A stretch of 6,128 nucleotides of DNA from T1SED10-198M sp003554345 [NCBI: Candidatus Sumerlaeota bacterium] (GTDB taxonomy: Bacteria > Sumerlaeota > T1SED10-198M): contig PWGE01000292.1 of NCBI GenBank assembly GCA_003554345.1, forward strand, positions 1 to 6,128. Direction: 5' to 3'. Shown here piece by piece: positions 5,737-6,128 of this stretch. The position numbers and the translations under genes were made by a program. The notes beneath the pieces were generated by a model. It was not told where the DNA came from, did not search any database, and saw only the letters and a list, made by a program, of their open reading frames with translations. Each line of letters starts with the position of its first letter. Within the stretch, counting starts at the first letter, position 1.

Positions 5737-5799
5737 TTAACCATTCCTTCGTTTCACAGGACCTTAAGTTCTGTGGAGGGGTTCTATTATTTTTGAAAC
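5737..5799 (+). repeat. Structured dispersed element, copy B
   Basis: This 63-bp partner of 3131-3198 starts 9 nt after the pseudopilin stop. It keeps the TTAACCATTCC left end and the right block (5778-5799). Its middle forms a different hairpin, ACAGGAC (5756-5762) with GTTCTGT (5768-5774), including one G-T pair. An outer inverted repeat, TTCGTTTC (5748-5755) with GAAACGAA (5795-5802), extends three bases past the block shared with copy A. Confidence 0.75.
5739..5794 (+). terminator. Probable intrinsic terminator of the pseudopilin gene, formed by copy B
   Basis: In RNA, AACCATTCC (5739-5747) can pair with GGAGGGGTT (5775-5783), with one mismatch and one G-U. An 8-nt bulge (5748-5755) separates this from the upper stem 5756-5762/5768-5774. 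The stem is followed at once by CTATTATTTTT, a U-rich tail. The position 12 nt after the stop codon fits. The bulge is unusual for a terminator, and the alternative pairing TTCGTTTC/GAAACGAA would compete with it. Confidence 0.5.
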
Positions 5800-5945
5800 G
5801 AAATGATAGGGTTTTCTCCAAAAGTTCCAGAATATGCATTCTTTTTATGGCAACTTTATCTCTTCCCTTGCAACTTATTATTTGAATCTGGACTAATCTA
5901 TACTCCATCTTTTTTATTGAGCACTCCTCTGAAAATAGAAAACCC

Positions 5946-5980
5946 TGAGGAGTCAGAATTCAGAAGACTGTACTCAGAAT
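5946..5980 (+). repeat. Tandem repeat of 7 bp, about five units
   Basis: The units are TGAGGAG, TCAGAAT, TCAGAAG, ACTGTAC and TCAGAAT, each exactly 7 bp apart. Three are close matches, one (TGAGGAG) keeps 5 of 7 bases of TCAGAAG, and one is degenerate. The 7-bp period indicates non-coding repeat growth by slippage. Confidence 0.6.
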
Positions 5981-6008
5981 GGGAAGAAACAAAGAATAAG
6001 AAATGTAT

Positions 6009-6084
6009 CACGCAAAGCCTGCCAAGCCCGCAAAGTAATACCACAGAAAGAATATTTGGAGTAAAGAACAAAGGCCGCAAATCC
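6009..6084 (+). repeat. Degenerate CGCAAAG-type repeat cluster
   Basis: Related words follow one another: CACGCAAAGCC (6009-6019), TGCCAAGCC (6020-6028), CGCAAAG (6029-6035) and, further on, CCGCAAATCC (6075-6084). Arrays of ACGCAAAG-like words are known as dispersed intergenic repeats in several bacterial groups. Here the copies are few and imperfect. Confidence 0.45.
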
Positions 6085-6128
6085 TACAGAGTGAACTTTC
6101 AGGAAGACAGAAAATTAGCACCGGTAAA

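Larger units (their letters stand above)
5728..6128. other. Right-edge region without a convincing gene
   Basis: After copy B the DNA is low in complexity. A weak hairpin AGAAT/ATTCT with a T run (5829-5846), a 7-bp-period tandem repeat and CGCAAAG-type repeats are visible. On the plus strand the frame from ATG 5803 stays open for 108 codons to the edge. It has no ribosome site, its first half is translated T-rich sequence, and it crosses a 7-bp repeat that does not keep frame, so I do not call it a gene. A gene could begin further right. Confidence 0.5.

Noticed and set aside
5829-5846. Hairpin AGAAT/ATTCT followed by a T run as the pseudopilin terminator.
   Set aside because: The 5-bp A/T-rich stem is too weak, and copy B, much nearer the stop codon, is a better candidate.
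6009-6035. ACGCAAAGCC resembles the conserved core of the c-di-GMP-I (GEMM) riboswitch, often found near pilin genes.
   Set aside because: The preceding tetraloop hairpin and GGCAAACC-like stretch, and the later GGC..GGGTTACC part, are all absent, and similar CGCAAAG words repeat nearby. It fits a dispersed repeat better.
5898-6080. A 60-codon minus-strand frame with hydrophobic stretches near the right edge.
   Set aside because: It is antisense to repeat-rich DNA, has no clear ribosome site, and its hydrophobic character follows from the base composition.

Overview
The window suggests a Gram-negative bacterium outside the best-known Proteobacteria. It combines an LPS-export ATPase (LptB), which implies an outer membrane, with a long-form ribosome hibernation factor and an HPr kinase/phosphorylase. 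It also carries a class III-signal pseudopilin whose C-terminal half (SVGPDG and YDPTNGT motifs) I associate with uncultivated or candidate-phylum bacteria and the PVC group. Base composition is AT-rich, especially between genes. I cannot name a phylum from the sequence alone.

Left half (1-2875, all minus strand): a tight housekeeping operon read right to left, lptB - hpf - hprK - GH57 glucanotransferase/amylase. Spacings are 13 nt, 20 nt and an 11-nt overlap, and two of the ribosome binding sites lie in or against the preceding gene's end, so translation is probably coupled. The GH57 gene runs off the left edge. The operon joins envelope biogenesis, ribosome hibernation, carbon-status signalling through HPr, and alpha-glucan metabolism. 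The usual neighbours lptC/lptA (upstream of lptB) and rpoN (between lptB and hpf) are absent.

Middle (2876-3641): 766 nt without a convincing gene. It holds a probable extended -10 promoter for the lptB operon, a perfect 8-bp dyad next to it, a very short signal-peptide-like reading frame that could be a gene remnant, and copy A of a dispersed structured element.

Right half (3642-5727, plus strand): two genes for exported proteins. The first is an unrecognised 424-residue secreted protein with beta-propeller-like strand patterns. The second is a 216-residue type II secretion/type IV pilus-type pseudopilin. Each has its own near-consensus sigma70-type promoter, and the two promoters share a 24-bp box at 21 of 24 positions. 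The second copy overlaps the stop codon of the first gene. Strong Shine-Dalgarno sites precede both genes.

Right edge (5728-6128): copy B of the structured element sits just after the pseudopilin in a terminator-like position, so the two-gene cassette is flanked by direct copies of one element. Beyond it is low-complexity DNA with a 7-bp-period tandem repeat, a CGCAAAG-type repeat cluster, and an open frame that runs to the edge but that I do not believe is a gene.

The best leads for something undescribed are the duplicated promoter box, the flanking structured element, and the unknown secreted protein paired with the pseudopilin.
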